A DNA stretch of 64,000 nucleotides from Lumbricus terrestris (taxonomy: Eukaryota > Annelida > Clitellata > Crassiclitellata > Lumbricidae). Positions 22,791-33,900 of the stretch are shown here, one piece after another; positions within the stretch are counted from its first letter, which is position 1, and each line of letters begins with the position of its first letter. The stretch spans positions 18,108,185 through 18,172,184 of the forward strand of contig OX457044.1 in assembly GCA_949752735.1 (NCBI GenBank). Reading direction: 5' to 3'. A program made the position numbers and the translations under genes. A model generated the notes under the pieces. The model did no database searches and was not told the DNA's origin. It saw nothing but the letters and a program-made list of their open reading frames with translations.

Positions 22791-23942
22791 ATAGAACGTA
22801 AAATTTTGGTCGATTAAATAATTATATATTACGATTTACGAAAATTACGAATTCAAATGCTCACACACTGGAGAAGACGGTGGCGGTAGTTCAGGGTTGT
22901 GTTCTATGACTTTAACTTATTATATAAAACGGTTTGCACGACATAGAACTTTTTCTAGGAAACCATCTCTAGATTCAGCAATCATTGCAATCAGCAATGA
23001 ATCTATATTTAGAGCATAGACCAAAGACTTCTTACATTTATGAAGTCTATGGCAAAGACTCGCAAGTTATCAAGACTGCAATCATAATAGGCTATTAATA
23101 GCAATAAGCATAGCGCCTAAACAACGAAGTCGCGGGAACCATGCAGTACAGCAGCGGCTTATACACAGGCGCTTAATCAAAACAAAACCGACAGGCAGAT
23201 GGTCGAGATCCTAGTGAGGACGTTAAGCTCATGCATTGTGCAAACTGTGGATAAAAGCAACAAACTTTTTTGTATTGAAGAAAAACATATTTTAAGACTT
23301 TTCAGCGAGAGGCATCAATTAATTCGATCCGGAACATAACTAAAAAAATTAGTGAAATGTGTGGAAAAGTCGGTAACTTTTGCTGTTAGATCGACCATTT
23401 GGGCGAATTTATTGGGCTATATTCACCATAAAGAGCCAACGTTGTGCAATAGCTAGGCTTGTAAACTTAGTGTCAATGAGCGACGAATGGGACTGAAAAC
23501 TTAATTAAAGTGGTTTTTAACTTGTATTGTGCACAAGAACATTAATATTTTTGAACAAGGATTATCTAAATTTGCATGCATTTGAATATTTGTTTGGAAG
23601 GTTTGAATTTGAAAACATAGCGATGTCTAAGCAGTGCTTTTAATCGACTCGGCGCTAACGAGTACTCGCAAGTTAATTCAACGTAGTGTGCGGATAATCT
23701 ATCGATTTAGCATTCTAAATTATTCGCCTATCGCAGCATTAGTGTTTTCCATCAATCCTACTTCTGCTTTGGCTTCAATCCTTTCATGGTAATTTTGCAG
23801 ACTATGGTCCTGTCCATGAAAACGGTATGACCGCCCAAGAAATCGCTAAAATAGAGCGCTGCGACTTATCACACGCATCACATGATGCAGTGCTTTCAGT
23901 AAGTAATCAGCGCGAGATAAAGTAAAAGGGTTAAATTAATAC

Positions 23943-24551
23943 GGTAAAACTGTATTTTAGCGTATTTTATTATTTCAAAATCGATATCATGTATTTTAGC
24001 GTATTTTATTATTTAGCGTATGTATTTACACATTTCGTTGATGAAATCGTTATAACGTGACAAACAGACAAAATTGAGTGATATTGGAAGCTGGATTGAT
24101 GAAAATTTATGGATGAAATAGAAGATGAATTGATGAAAAACACTTGAGAAATGGAATGTGGATTAAGGTATCTAATGGCTGACGTAGCAGCTGGATGGAC
24201 AAAAATAACACTCTAGAAATGGAAACGGAATTGATGAAAAGATTGCTTGAGAAATAGAAGTTGGATTGATGAAAATTATTTCCCTTAAATAGAAGCGGGT
24301 TGCTGAAACGATACTTAATTAAATGAGAGCTTGATTGATGGGAAAGACTTGTTATTTAAATAGAATTTGGATTGATGAAAAAATAATTCTTGCTGCAGCA
24401 TAAGCTGGATTAACGAATGATACATTCCAAGGTAGAAGTTGGATTGATGAAAATACCTGCGGAAGTTCGAAAGCGCATCCAAATAATAAAATACGCTATT
24501 TATTTTGAGCTAACCTGTCTTGAATAAAATACGCTAAAATACAGTTTTACC
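23943..24551. mobile_element. DNA-transposon MITE with GGTAAAACTG termini and exact 8-bp TSD
   Basis: The left end GGTAAAACTGTATTTTAGCG, continuing TATTTTATT, is inverted at the right end (AATAAAATACGCTAAAATAC, then AGTTTTACC). Flanks are ATTAATAC at 23935-23942 and again at 24552-24559. The subterminal TATTTTAGCGTATTTTATT is repeated near both ends. The interior contains the GGATTGATGAAAA array. Length 609 bp, no transposase. Confidence 0.85.
24066..24450 (+). repeat. Irregular array of AAATAGAAGYTGGATTGATGAAAA units
   Basis: About ten loosely spaced units of the form AAATRGAAG..GGATTGATGAAAA, 30-55 bp apart. Similar units occur at 20520-20570, 21790-21975 and 25660-25860, and in reverse complement (TTTCATCAATC..ACTTCTATTT) at 25230-25500. 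The common source is unclear; degenerate satellite sequence is most likely. Confidence 0.6.
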
Positions 24552-24659
24552 ATTAATACTTATAAATGAAAATATTAAGCAAATGATATGAGTAAATAGA
24601 AAGTTCGAAAGTGAAGAAACCTGCGATTCTAAAACTGATTTGCGCTTATAAGCATATCT

Positions 24660-24890
24660 TGATGCCTTGGGTCAGGTTAAGCGTCGTGAGTTTCGGTTAG
24701 GGTCAGGTTAGGCGTCTGGTCGATTTGGGTTAGGATTAGTGTTGACATCAGATACTGTCCAAAGATACTGTAGGCCTATATGCCGATAGACATTACTATC
24801 TAATTAATTCATTCAGAGCATTTTTTTGATAAATGAGAACACAACCTAACCCTAACCGACACTCACGATGCCTTGCCAAATTTTGGTGTG
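24660..24890. repeat. Inverted repeat with GTTAGGGT-like arms
   Basis: GCGTCGTGAGTTTCGGTTAG followed by GGTCAGGTTAGG (24683-24714) is inverted at 24844-24877 (CCTAACCCTAACCGACACTC, ACGATGCC). A related TCGTGAGTGTCGGTTAGG occurs at 20297. The arms resemble variant telomere repeats but are not an array. The rest of 24890-25860 carries no gene. Confidence 0.5.
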
Positions 24891-25860
24891 CTTCCATATT
24901 TCATCATTTTTTCCAACATTTTTCAAATTAATGTTAAGACTTATTTCTTCCATTAATTTGGTACGTTTGAATTTTAATTATCCATATTTCGTCAGTATTT
25001 TAAAACTTGTTTTTAATTAATTCGATAGTTTTTAATTTCTTCTATTTGTACTAAAATGAAATGTCCTATTTGCTTAAGCTAGAAATTGTTAATTTGTTGT
25101 GTTGATTATATACTCACTGAATGCATTTCACCATGGGATAGAGCTGACAGGTCACAGCACTCTATTTTAGCAATTTTATGGGTGGCTATGTTGCTTACAC
25201 GAGCAGGTCCGTTACCTGCACGATTACCTTTTTCATCAATCTAGCTTCCATAATTATAAGTTCCATTAAGACAAGAATTTATTTAATCGGTGTAGCTTCT
25301 ATTTTAGCAACAATAACTATTTCCAGTCATTCTATATTTAAATGAAATATATTGTTCATCAATCCAGATTTAATTTCAGTAAGAATTTTTTCATTGATCC
25401 CACTTCTATTTCTAAAGTAAACATTTTTTCATCAAACCAACTGCTGTTTAGCGAGAAATCTTTTTGTCAATCCTACTTGTCTGCGTCCAGCGCTACAACC
25501 CACTCAATGATGAATATTTTTTAGAATAATTAATAATTAACCCCGTGTGTTTGTGTGTGCCAGAATAAAGCACACGAGAAATTACAGTGTCCAGCTAATT
25601 AAACTTGTCATTGACAAGAATTGGTAAAACTGTTAAGGTGCTAAATTATGTTAAGCTGTCAGTTTAAAGTTGAAGTCGAAAACTAAATCTTTGGTAGATC
25701 GATGAATTTTTTTGCCCTAAAGGGAAGTTTGATTGATGGGAAGAAAAAGAACTTGAATAAAAAAATTCGATTGATGAAGATAATTTTCCTATGAACATAA
25801 TTTCGACTGATGAAAATGTTTTCCTTAAACGTAAGCTGTATTGATGACATTATTGTTTTG

Positions 25861-26190
25861 TATATGACCATTTATAGCGCTACTCTCGGCAAAAGTCTTT
25901 CAGAAGCGCTACCAATGTGATTGACCCTGAGAGCAAAGGCAGGATTTGAGGCGAGAGAAAGATGAGGAAAGATTATCAGAGAGAAAGGTAGTGAACTGAT
26001 GGTGGAATTCCATTCCATAGACCTATGCAGGCAAAGCAACTGGATTGGGCCAAGGCAGACATGAGGAACAAATTTAATGTCAAGCCGATCAGTGGATATT
26101 AGAGGATGCAGTGATGTGGCACTGAGGAGACGAAGCATCAGATCACAGAGATGCTTCGAAGAAACACCCAATTGAGACATAAAAAGACCA
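25861..26190 (-). mobile_element. LINE 3' end remnant, tail family C
   Basis: On the minus strand the sequence ends AGCGCTTCTGAAAGACTTTTGCC, GAGAGTAGCGCTATAAATGGTCA, as at 43455 and 59835. Upstream on that strand a decayed frame contains MEWNS and LCLHRS, which may correspond to the GPxxWNxLP region. No intact protein. Confidence 0.45.
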
Positions 26191-26265
26191 ATACTTTGAA
26201 TTGTATATGGTCAGATAGAGGGATCTGGTAAAGCTATTAAATCATGAATGTAGAGATTTGTTTCA

Positions 26266-26560
26266 AACTTTGAATCACAGCATATTAATCAAGACTATTG
26301 ATACTGATGTTGTTGTCCTGGCTGTTGCTTCCAGCGGAGAAAATAGTGTGTCACAAATTCTTGGAGACAATAGGGGCATGGTCTCAGCTTAAATACATTG
26401 CTGCTCATGAGGTTGCATGAATTTTGATTCCCAAACTACCCTTTGCATGACGACCCATGTTTGATGCATTCAGTTTCTGTGATGAGGTTTCAACGTTAGT
26501 TGGCCGTAGCAAAAGAACTTGTCGTGAAGTATTACATGGAAGGGTAAACCAATTAAGAAC
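26266..26560 (+). pseudogene. Fragment of a multi-copy DTDVVVL...FHAFTGCDxVS-type ORF
   Basis: One frame gives ILIKTIDTDVVVLAVAS. After frameshifts come IAAHEVA, IPKLPFA, PMFDAFSFCDEVSTLVGR and RTCREVLHG. The order DTDVVVLAxA / YIxAHxIA / ALPxFHAFTGCDxVSxFxGxGKKTAWxVxxG is a widespread multi-copy invertebrate protein family of mobile-element character, known to me by motif and not by name. Stops and frameshifts break this copy. Confidence 0.5.
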
Positions 26561-26599
26561 ATTCACCAAGGCAAAATGCATCATGTGACATCTCAAACA

Positions 26600-27639
26600 T
26601 TCTGGGCGTCAGGCTGGATATGTTTGGAGTCAAGCTTTAAGAACAATTCTTACCAATTCCTGCAGGCTGTTCTACAAAAAATTCCGCTGCTTTAAAGATT
26701 ACTTACTTAAAGTTTGGTGTCAATAAAAAGGTTTTTCTTCATTTTCTCCAATGACATGTGTTTGACTTGTTTATCAGGTGTCCCACATACCAATTTGGTC
26801 AGTTAATGGAAGTAAATTACACATTTAATACTCTAGTTGCACCTAAATTAAACCACTCAAAAAAAATTATCCCAGACTTTAATGTACTGTAGGTGTAATG
26901 TGTCAGCATGCATGACAAAAAAAAGGTTTGACAAGAAATGTTTTGACACTTTGCAGCAACTCTGGTTTATTCCTCATACGAAATACAACGAATTTACTTG
27001 ATCATGCAAATCTATGCTATGCTCAGAAAGTTATCAAAACTGAAAACAGCAAATGGGTTTAGCTGCTCTAGATCAAAAGTTATTGAGGAAGTCTGAAAAT
27101 GTCATAAAATTATGCAGATGCAAATTCACATACTTTTGTGCTACCCAATCAACTTCAGCAGCCCACATATCTCAGTCCGTTTTTCACTTTAAAAGATACT
27201 TCAAACTTTTCAGTTCTTCATACCAAAAGACCAGGAATTATTGTCACTAGTGCGGTTGTCAGCGTTAATGTTAATGAGACAACCGACAGGCAGATCGTGA
27301 ATAACTGGACACGATTTGCAGAGAAAACACTTTGTTAAAATAGTGACAGAAATAAATAACAGCATATTTAAACTGACATTTAATTACTAGTGAATACAAA
27401 AATGTAAATCAAATACTTTCTAAAAATTGTGGTGCCAGCATGCATTTTTATAGGAAAATTCCATAATGTAAAAGACTGTTTTACAACTGACATTGTGTCT
27501 GTTTATGACATTATTTTGATGTTATGTCCTCCACGATGGAAGCAAACTGATATTGGTATTTGGTATCTGCTGAAAGTACTCTTGAAATCCTTTGTATCAG
27601 TGTACAAAACATTGTGCTGCCCCACATGACCATATTGCA
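26600..27639. other. No supported gene
   Basis: AT-rich DNA with several 60-70-codon frames on the plus strand (27053-27338, 27429-27629). They lack splice signals or recognisable motifs. It may include more remains of the 26.3-kb element (27290-27330), but I cannot show this. Confidence 0.35.
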
Positions 27640-28710
27640 TCCGGAAATTGTAATGTATAAGCTGTTAAAAGACCATATATTCTGCATCTAAGTACAATAT
27701 GGAGTTGCATATCAGCTCTGGAAATGTGCAGTTTTGGCATACTTTCCTAGCATACTGGAGCTATATCAATTGTGTCACACATGTATGAATATATGTGTTA
27801 TGTGTAATGTTTGAATAAAATTAGTATGTGTCACATTGTCAAAAAACAACATATTCTACATATAAGTGCATAAAGAGTTGCATATTGGCTCTTAAAATTG
27901 GAATATTTAGCATACTTCCATAGCATACTGGCACTTTAACAATTGTGCCACACATGTATGCATGTGTTTCATGTTGTCAAAAATCACATTCTGCATATAA
28001 GTGCATAATGAGTTGCGTATTGGCTCTTAAAATTTGAATATTTAGCATACTTCCATAGCATACTGGTGCTATAACAATTGTACCACACATATGTGTGTGT
28101 AATGTTTTAAATCAGGTTAGTAATGTTTCATGTTGTCAAAACATCACATATCCTGCATCTAAGTGCATAAAGAGTTGTGTATCGGCTCTTAGAATTTGAG
28201 TACTTAGCATACTTCTATATTCATACTGCTTTTTAGCATACTGGTGCTATAATAATTGTACCACAGATGTGTGTAATGTTTTAAATCAGGTTAGTAATGT
28301 TTCATGTTGTCAAAACATCACATATTCTGCATTTAAGTGCATGAAAAGTTGTATATCGGCTCTTAAAATGTAAATTTTTAGATACTTAAATAGCATACTT
28401 GCTCTATCAATTGTCCGACATATGTATGCATGTGTGTAATGTTTTAATTAGGTCAGTAATGTTTCATGTTGTCAAATGACCACATATTCTGCATCTATGT
28501 GCATAAAGAGTGGCATTTCGGCTCTGGAAATGTGAATTTTTAGCATACTTTCATAGTATACTTGTTTTGTATCAATTGTTCCACACTGTGTAATGTTTAT
28601 ATCAGATTAGTAATGTTTCATGTTGTCAAAAGACCATATATTCTGCATCCATGTGCAGTTTAGAGCTGCATATCAACTCAGGAGCATGTGCATTTTTAGC
28701 ATACTTTCAA
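27640..28710 (+). repeat. Degenerate tandem array, ~150-175-bp units
   Basis: Six to seven units marked by TTGTCAAAANRYCACATATTCTGC, GTGCATAAAGAGTTG, GGCTCTTAAAATTTGAAT, TTAGCATACTT and CAATTGTACCACAC. Spacing varies and units are diverged, suggesting an old satellite. Non-coding. Confidence 0.7.
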
Positions 28711-29061
28711 CCTTCTATGCTTATACGATACAAGTCGAATAAGATGCCAGTTTGCAAACAAACTAAAGACTCCTCTTAAAATATTCTGTTCATGAAATTT
28801 ACCTATAGATTAACTAATGTATCTGTCACAATGACAGGTTACTGTCTAGTTAAATTTGGGGTGCAAGCAAGCCAGAGGCTGTGCAATGTGCATACCTGAA
28901 TTTACACAGGAAAGTGTCAGTAGTTGGCACTAGCAACAGCTGGTTAAATGCTCACAGAAGTTGCAAGTAGAGTTCCCATATACTTACAAAACATGCAAAT
29001 AATGTTTTTTATTAGCATCATGACATGATCTCCAATTACAATTGTCACATCTGACTAAAAT

Positions 29062-29250
29062 TAATCAGGTTTTTTTAAACGTGCAGTTGTACACAAAATG
29101 TGCAGTTATAAAAGGATTTGTGCAGTTGCAGAAACACTTCTGTACAGCTAAATCTAGCAAAAAATGTCGTTGTCTTTCGATTGGAAGTATAATTTGCCAT
29201 GGATGATGGGAAAGGAAAGGAGAAGTTGTGCAGTTCTAAAAATTCCTTAA
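29062..29250 (+). repeat. Interspersed repeat (GTGCAGTTGTACACAAAATG), copy 1
   Basis: TTTTTAAACGTGCAGTTGTACACAAAATGTGCAGTT through GATTGGAAG and CATGGATG is repeated at 32488-32620 with modest divergence. Internal TGTGCAGTT copies recur every ~20-25 bp. Non-coding. Confidence 0.6.
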
Positions 29251-29727
29251 AAACAGCCCTGAAATTAATCAACTGCATCACTAGTTCAGACTAATAATGC
29301 AGCTTCTGCATCTAGAATGACCCTAAAAACAACACAAAATGGATAGTCTGAAAGCAGTTGACAAATCAGCAAAGCTTGAAGAAACAGATTCTCTGCAAAT
29401 GGGCAGAAGTCCACAGAAATCTAATTTCCTGGCCACTTCTGAGAAAAGAAGTCTTTGAGTTCTTGGCCTTTACATGTAATTGAAACGAGAAAACAGCTCG
29501 CTAGCTGTGCCTCTCCCTTTCACGAAGACGAACTGTGCCAACAGCACCATTGGTTGTGTCCGACTAACAGTCAAGATACAATCACAATCAATGGACGAAT
29601 TGCACCATTGGTTTCATCTGACTACCAGTATCTGTTTTGATATCCACCATGACCCTGAAAACAACACAAAACCGAGTGTGTAGAGTTGAAAAACAAGTAG
29701 AAGTGTGCAGCAACTATATATATTTGC

Positions 29728-29873
29728 CAGGGCTTAAAGCCTTAAAATGTGGCAGGACAATCATGGACGGTGTCCAGGCACTTATTTTCATGCCGTCCTG
29801 TCACTTATTTGGCCAGCACCCATGAAAAAGTGAGGGGTATCCAGGCACTTCCTTTTTTACACTTTAAACACTG
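29728..29873. mobile_element. hAT-like MITE, family CAGKGCYTAAAGT, third copy
   Basis: Ends are CAGGGCTTAAAG and CTTTAAACACTG. The flanks ATATTTGC and ACATTCGC fit an 8-bp duplication with two later changes. The interior is shorter (146 bp) than in the other copies: the second GGGGCGTCCAGGCACTT block is missing. Like the 21985 copy it lies after TTTGC. Confidence 0.75.
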
Positions 29874-30817
29874 ACATTCGCTGCAAATCAACAAAAAGGT
29901 AGCTTGGCCAACATAATTTCTTATTTGCTTTTCACCACAGCCTACATTTCTATTTTTCTAGCCACCATATAGTTTCAATTAAACAAGTCATTCTTTATGC
30001 TGTTGAGATATAAAACCACATGTCGAAGCAAAAAAATTGTTAAACCAGAATATCACTACTAATACCACTGCACATAATAATTTCTGCATTTAAATAGTTA
30101 TAAGTTGTACAAATATCATGTTCGTTAGAGTTGCAGATGAGCCAGTGATGTCACTTGTAGTTTTTGTACACATTGTCCTTTATTTATAATGCTATCAAAG
30201 CCATTTACGAAGCATTGCACTCACTTCACTTAGATTATCTCCAGCAGGGAACCTTGATGGCCTGTTTACCTGTCAAAACAAAAAAGTTACAATGACACAG
30301 AGTACAGTAACTTCAGCACAAAGGCAATCAAACATGTGTGCCTAAAATGTAACATGCAACAACGTGTAAGCAATAAAATATATCCGATTGCTAGTTGTTT
30401 TGAATTAGCTTTGCAACATCTTTACCTGAATTCAGTGACCAATTAGAAAAGATGCTATTTCCAGTATTAATGAATATTCAATACTTTAACAACACAATTG
30501 ACTATTTTCCCACCAATTATAGCACACGTTAGTTGATAAAGCATTAAGCAACACAGTATGTGTCTCAAACATTTTAAAGATAAGACTTTGTCAGTATAAA
30601 TTTAACATAAACTATTATAAAGTATACACTTTTTAAAAAAATTCAGTTTTAACAAAAATTTATTTCTCATGTCTTCAATCAGTACACAAATCAATTCTGA
30701 TTACAATTTCAATGGCAAGCTCTGGAGATGAATCTGTCCGCTCGGCTCAACATACTTGGAAGTTTGCATTGGCTAAGTCTCTTATACTCAATCATTCATT
30801 ATTCATAAAGTCATGCA
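29874..30817. other. 3' flank of the minus-strand gene; no gene seen
   Basis: AT-rich sequence. A minus-strand AATAAA (plus TTTATT at 30659-30664) lies about 280 bases past the proposed stop codon of the gene ending at 30944 and is a candidate poly(A) signal. Nothing else supported. Confidence 0.35.
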
Positions 30818-30943
30818 TACTGTAGAGTGCCTCTTCAATGGGCTACTCAGAGGTGCTCCCAACCTCAGCACGGCCACATAAAACCATTCTAAGATGAGAG
30901 AGAGAGGAAAGAATGATAAGCACTTTTAGAAAGGAAAGGAGCG
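30818..30943 (-). mobile_element. LINE/SINE tail fragment at the 3' end of the zinc-finger gene
   Basis: GTAGAGTGCCTCTTCAATGGGC, TACTCAGAGGTGCTCCCAACC is the reverse complement of tail family A. It abuts the proposed last exon, so the 3' UTR, and perhaps a few codons, may come from an inserted element. Confidence 0.5.
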
Positions 30944-33900
30944 TCAGAAGACTGCCATTCTAGGTTTAGGGTCGTACTCATCCAAAACTTGACCATTTTC
31001 ATATTTCTCATCCTCCATCTCAGTGGACTGATACTCATGAAATCGACTTGATTGCAACTTGGTAAGGATCGTTGATACGTGAGAATCAGATACCAACACC
31101 AAATGTTACTAATTATATCTACACTGCACACAATTTCTTCTTGCTGATCAACATTTCATTGTTACTAACGTTACAATTATTAGGCTATCATGGACCATGC
31201 TTTTTGCGAAGGACTGCTATCTAAACATCCCGAATATACGAACTAGCTATTATTCATGTTATTCAAAGAGCAATTGCGTATACATATTAAACTATTTCCA
31301 CTCTCACTACGTCAACCATCAGAAGAGCAACACACGTAACGGAACGTACTGGATAAGGTCTTCCATAGCTTCTGGATCCTCGCACACCGTATGATGGACC
31401 AGGTTCCAAGTCGTCAGAATACGCTGGAAAAAGACGTTTAAATGAACTGTTCGTTGACGGAGTTGCCATGCCTGACTGAAATCGATCACGGTTAAAAGCA
31501 GTGTCACCTTCGTACCATCCCTGCTGATAACCGCGCTGTGCAGCATAACCTGGCGACTGTTCACCAAAACATCGAGACTGGCCGCCAAAACCTTCAGACT
31601 GCCCACCAAAACCTTCAGACTGCCCACCAAAACCTTCAGACTGCCCACCAAAACCTTCAGACTGTCCACCAAAACCTTCAGACTGCCCACCAAAACCTTC
31701 AGACTGCCCACCAAAACCTTCAGACTGCCCACCAAAACCTTCAGACTGCCCACCAAAACCTTCAGACTGCCCACCAAAATCTGGAGAACAATGACCACCG
31801 CTGTAGTCAGCCGATAACCTTCCTCTGCAATCTGAATCCTCATCGTAGCCTGGCCTAGACTGTGACATCGACTCAGAAAATGCTGATCTCTGCGGCTGGT
31901 ACGAGTCGTTGCACATCTGCGGTCGTGACGGTTGGTAGCCAGAAGGACCCATAGAATCGTATCCAGATTCGGAGGCAGAATGGTTGCCTGAGAAACCGAC
32001 GCCTGAGAATGATCTTGACGTTCCTGACGAACCCACTACAGCAAAACAATATTGGAATGTCATGTGAGAATGATATATATCAGAACTTCTGCAAACAAAG
32101 ATTTTAGCGCCAACTATGACCTTGGACTGCTCAATGCCAAAGTTATTGTAGATAAAACAAGGCTGTCACAATGTTCCACAGGCATATACAGTATTACACA
32201 CTATGCGACTAATGGAACATTTAATTGCCTGCAGGATGTTTGTTTAAAAGAACACAGCAAACCCTAAACAGTTTAATGATGAGAGTGTATTAATAGCAAC
32301 AGAGAAACTAACGCTGTTCGTCGTTAAAGGGTTAACCAAGCCAAAAAATTATCAATCGGTATGAGCAAGGATGCATCAAGGAAACTATTCGGGGGTTCCA
32401 TTTCAAAGGTTTCCAATTGGACATGGTTGTTGAATAGACAAAAATAATTTTTAAAATTTCAGCCATGATTTATTTGGGAGGCAGGACTTTTTAACGTGCA
32501 GTTGTACACAAAATGTGCAGTTCTAAATGGATTTGTGCAGCTGTAGAAGCACTTCTGTACAGTTAAAGCTAGTTTTAAAAAGGTCATTGTCCTCTGATTG
32601 GAAGCAATTTATCATGGATATTTTTTACTCTGTTACAATTTATTCTTTAATAATTTGACTGCAGGACCATTTTATTAAAAGGAATTTAAAAAAGAATTAA
32701 CACTAACTTGTGGGTTGTGAACCATGTCTGCCACGGGCTCCTCCAGATTTCCAATACTCTGATAATGTTGGAAGTCCTTGGTCCTTCAGATGACGAAAAA
32801 AATTCATCTTATTTGATGCAACTGTAAGAAAAATTATAACAGCATTAACCACCAGAAAATCAACAAAATTTCTGTTATTTCGACAAAGGAATCGATATTA
32901 TCAGAACCCTAATTAACATCAAACTTGGTCTTCACCATAAAACTGACATCAGATTTAAATATAAGCGGGCCTCTAAGAGCCCTGAATGGACACTAAAGGA
33001 AAAACCAAGGTGTTGCTTTGGATCAAGTAAAGAAAATGACGCCAAGCATTGTTAATACCGCAGTTGGAACGATGCACATTTATGGAAAGCCATGCATTCT
33101 GGCCAACTAATCCATACAAGGCATACAAACACTGGCAGTTGCTGCTGTCTGATTGCACTGCTAGTGCAATGGGTGTGAGGTTCATCCTCAAATTCTGCAA
33201 TCATACCCTGTGGGATGTCCCTAATATTGCAAACTTAAAGATCTATGCTACCTTTAGTTTTGACCTAATACAAAGTCACAACCGCAATATCAACACGGTT
33301 TCATTTGCATGAACTGTTCCTATGCAGAATCAAGTCTTTTCCGTCGTGGGACAAGTGGTCTGGAATGGCTTCGCCCCATTAATTCATTACGAGGATTTAT
33401 ATAGCGCCCCTTCAAAGTTACTAAAACTCAGGAACGCTCTTGACCCAACCTCGGTTAAAAAAGGACAATATTAAGATTGCGATAGATCATGTCAGAAGTA
33501 CTCACTGTAATCTTCCAACTCTTTGTCGTCATCATCATTGCTTTCACAGTTTGGAAATCCCTCGACCTTCACGCGAAGTGGCTTCCTTCCTTCCCGCTCC
33601 TCTATCTGCTTGGCAAAATGTTCGGCCAATGGCGCCTGATCTATCTTCCGTCCCTCCTCTCTCACCCTCGCTGCCATATCAGGATAGAAAAGCTTCTACA
33701 ACAACAACAAAACGTAACATACAGCACACAAGTATGTATATCTGTCTTCATCATCATCAACATCCTTAGGCTCAGTGCCCGTAGGAGTCCGACGCCACTC
33801 TCTGTCTGAGTCTGTCTCGCGTCATATTGCCCAGCTTCAACCAGTCCGGTCAGCAGGTCTGCTCCACACCATTAACATCTTGGAGCAGCTATAGACCACC

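Noticed and set aside
24683..24877. Telomere-like GGTTAGGGTTAGG
   Set aside because: Only two inverted imperfect stretches and no TTAGGG array; not an interstitial telomere.
31319..31858. Frames of LKVLVGS and QNLQTAH repeats
   Set aside because: Other-frame and antisense readings of the FGGQSEG coding repeat.
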